A stretch of 5,531 bases of DNA from Ruminococcus flavefaciens (GTDB lineage Bacteria > Bacillota > Clostridia > Oscillospirales > Ruminococcaceae): positions 1-5,531 of the forward strand of contig CADBAC010000148.1 of NCBI GenBank assembly GCA_902792495.1, written 5' to 3'. How positions within the stretch are numbered: position 1 is the first letter of the stretch; each line of letters begins with the position of its first letter. Shown in pieces: positions 4,885-5,531 of the stretch. The position numbers and the translations under genes are program-made. Under the pieces are notes generated by a model. It saw only the letters and a list, made by a program, of their open reading frames with translations. It was not told the origin of the DNA and searched no databases.

Positions 4885-5531
4885 ATCAGCACGTACCCCT
4901 GCTTCTTTCTTGTCTCTATTGCATTTTCACAGCCGATATCCGCAAGTTTGGCTCTGAGTCGGCTTATATTCACGGTAAGAGCGTTGTCGTTGATGTATTC
5001 CTCGTTGTCCCACAGCACGGTCATAAGGTCATCACGGGTAACTATCTCGCCTTTCCTGTCAAGCAGCTGCTGAAAGATGAGCAGTTCATTCTTAGTCAGT
5101 GATACCTCTTTTTCGCCGTTTCCGAGGATGCCCTTTGCGGTATTGAGTTCAAGTCCGTTGTAGGTGTTGTTCTCGGGTTTTGCGGAACTTCTTTTCAGCA
5201 CTGCCGATATCCTGAGCAGAAGAATAGTGGGATTATACGGCTTTGTCACGTAGTCGTCAGCTCCGCAGCTCATGGAGAGGACCTCGTCTATCTCGGAAGT
5301 ATGGCTTGTGACCATGATAACAGGCACACTGCTTTTGCTTCTGATATCTCTCAGCACCTGCTGCCCGTTGGCGTGAGGGATGTTGATGTCAAGGAGTACA
5401 AGGTCGGGGGCGGATTTCAGCACATTCTCGGCTGTAGCTGAGAAATCCTCGGTGGTATCTGTTTCATATCCGGCATTTTTCAGCAATTCCGCAAGCTCTG
5501 AGCGGATAGCCGGATCGTCTTCAACAATAAA
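4881..5531 (-). CDS. OmpR-family response regulator, BceR-type (partial, N-terminal end outside window)
   Basis: The visible 216 residues cover nearly the whole protein; the frame runs off the window edge at FIVEDDPAIR, so only about the first four or five residues are missing. The receiver domain shows the acidic pocket E-D-D (visible residues 4-6), phospho-acceptor Asp48 in LVLLDINIPHANG, switch Thr75 in VIMVTS and Lys97 in DYVTKPY. After a short linker comes a winged-helix DNA-binding domain of the Trans_reg_C type (about 120-216), with LTKNELLIFQQLL, the recognition-helix region NDNALTVNISRLRAKL and the terminal GYVLI strand. A TTG codon at 5486 is not the start, since the receiver domain clearly begins upstream. 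The stop overlaps the kinase start by 4 nt. It is expected to bind the inverted repeat at 3992-4013 and activate the transporter operon. Its own promoter lies beyond the window. Confidence 0.94.
   Translation of the reverse strand, partial: FIVEDDPAIRSELAELLKNAGYETDTTEDFSATAENVLKSAPDLVLLDINIPHANGQQVLRDIRSKSSVPVIMVTSHTSEIDEVLSMSCGADDYVTKPYNPTILLLRISAVLKRSSAKPENNTYNGLELNTAKGILGNGEKEVSLTKNELLIFQQLLDRKGEIVTRDDLMTVLWDNEEYINDNALTVNISRLRAKLADIGCENAIETRKKQGYVLI

Noticed and set aside
4600..5073. Plus-strand open frame of 157 codons opposite the kinase and response regulator
   Set aside because: It lies fully antisense to two intact genes with complete catalytic motifs, has no ribosome binding site I can see, and its translation resembles no protein family.
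5484..5486. TTG at 5486 as the start of the response regulator
   Set aside because: The same frame continues upstream with FIVEDDPAIR, the acidic pocket of the receiver domain, so the true start is beyond the window.

Overview
The window looks like chromosomal DNA from a low-to-mid-GC Firmicute. The evidence is AAAGGTGAT- and GGGAGGTGA-type ribosome binding sites, a perfect sigma-A-type promoter, and a complete bacitracin-efflux (Bce)-type resistance module. The DUF1508 protein and overall codon choice would suit a gut or rumen Clostridium-class relative such as Ruminococcus. That genus guess is inference, not something the sequence proves.

Layout. Positions 1-324 (+) hold the end of a YbgC/4-hydroxybenzoyl-CoA thioesterase-like hotdog protein, closed by a clear intrinsic terminator (345-373). 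Positions 374-592 are non-coding: an AT-rich stretch, a consensus TTGACA-N17-TATAAT promoter (449-477) and a transcribed leader of about 108 nt with several competing helices. The leader opens into a 125-residue protein made of two DUF1508/YegP repeats (593-970, +), which ends in three consecutive in-frame stop codons and is followed by a strong hairpin (1041-1072).

The rest of the window (1084-5531) is on the minus strand. Read in the direction of transcription it is: an OmpR-family response regulator (5531-4881, first few codons outside the window), an intramembrane-sensing histidine kinase (4884-4012, ATGA overlap with the regulator), a 98-nt gap with operator and promoter, a BceA-type ATPase (3913-3149) and a BceB-type ten-helix permease (3159-1084, 11-nt overlap with the ATPase).

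How the parts work together. In the known Bce-type scheme, the transporter itself detects a cell-wall-targeting peptide antibiotic, signals through the kinase (which has almost no extracellular loop) to the response regulator, and the regulator activates the transporter promoter. The DNA here fits this: a perfect 9-bp inverted repeat matching the BceR-type consensus TnACA-N4-TGTAA lies just upstream of the ATPase promoter and overlaps the kinase stop codon. A third half-site lies between it and the -35 element. The peptide recognised cannot be read from sequence. The module is a recognised type. The least explained parts of the window are the structured leader of the DUF1508 gene and the unusually short kinase linker.
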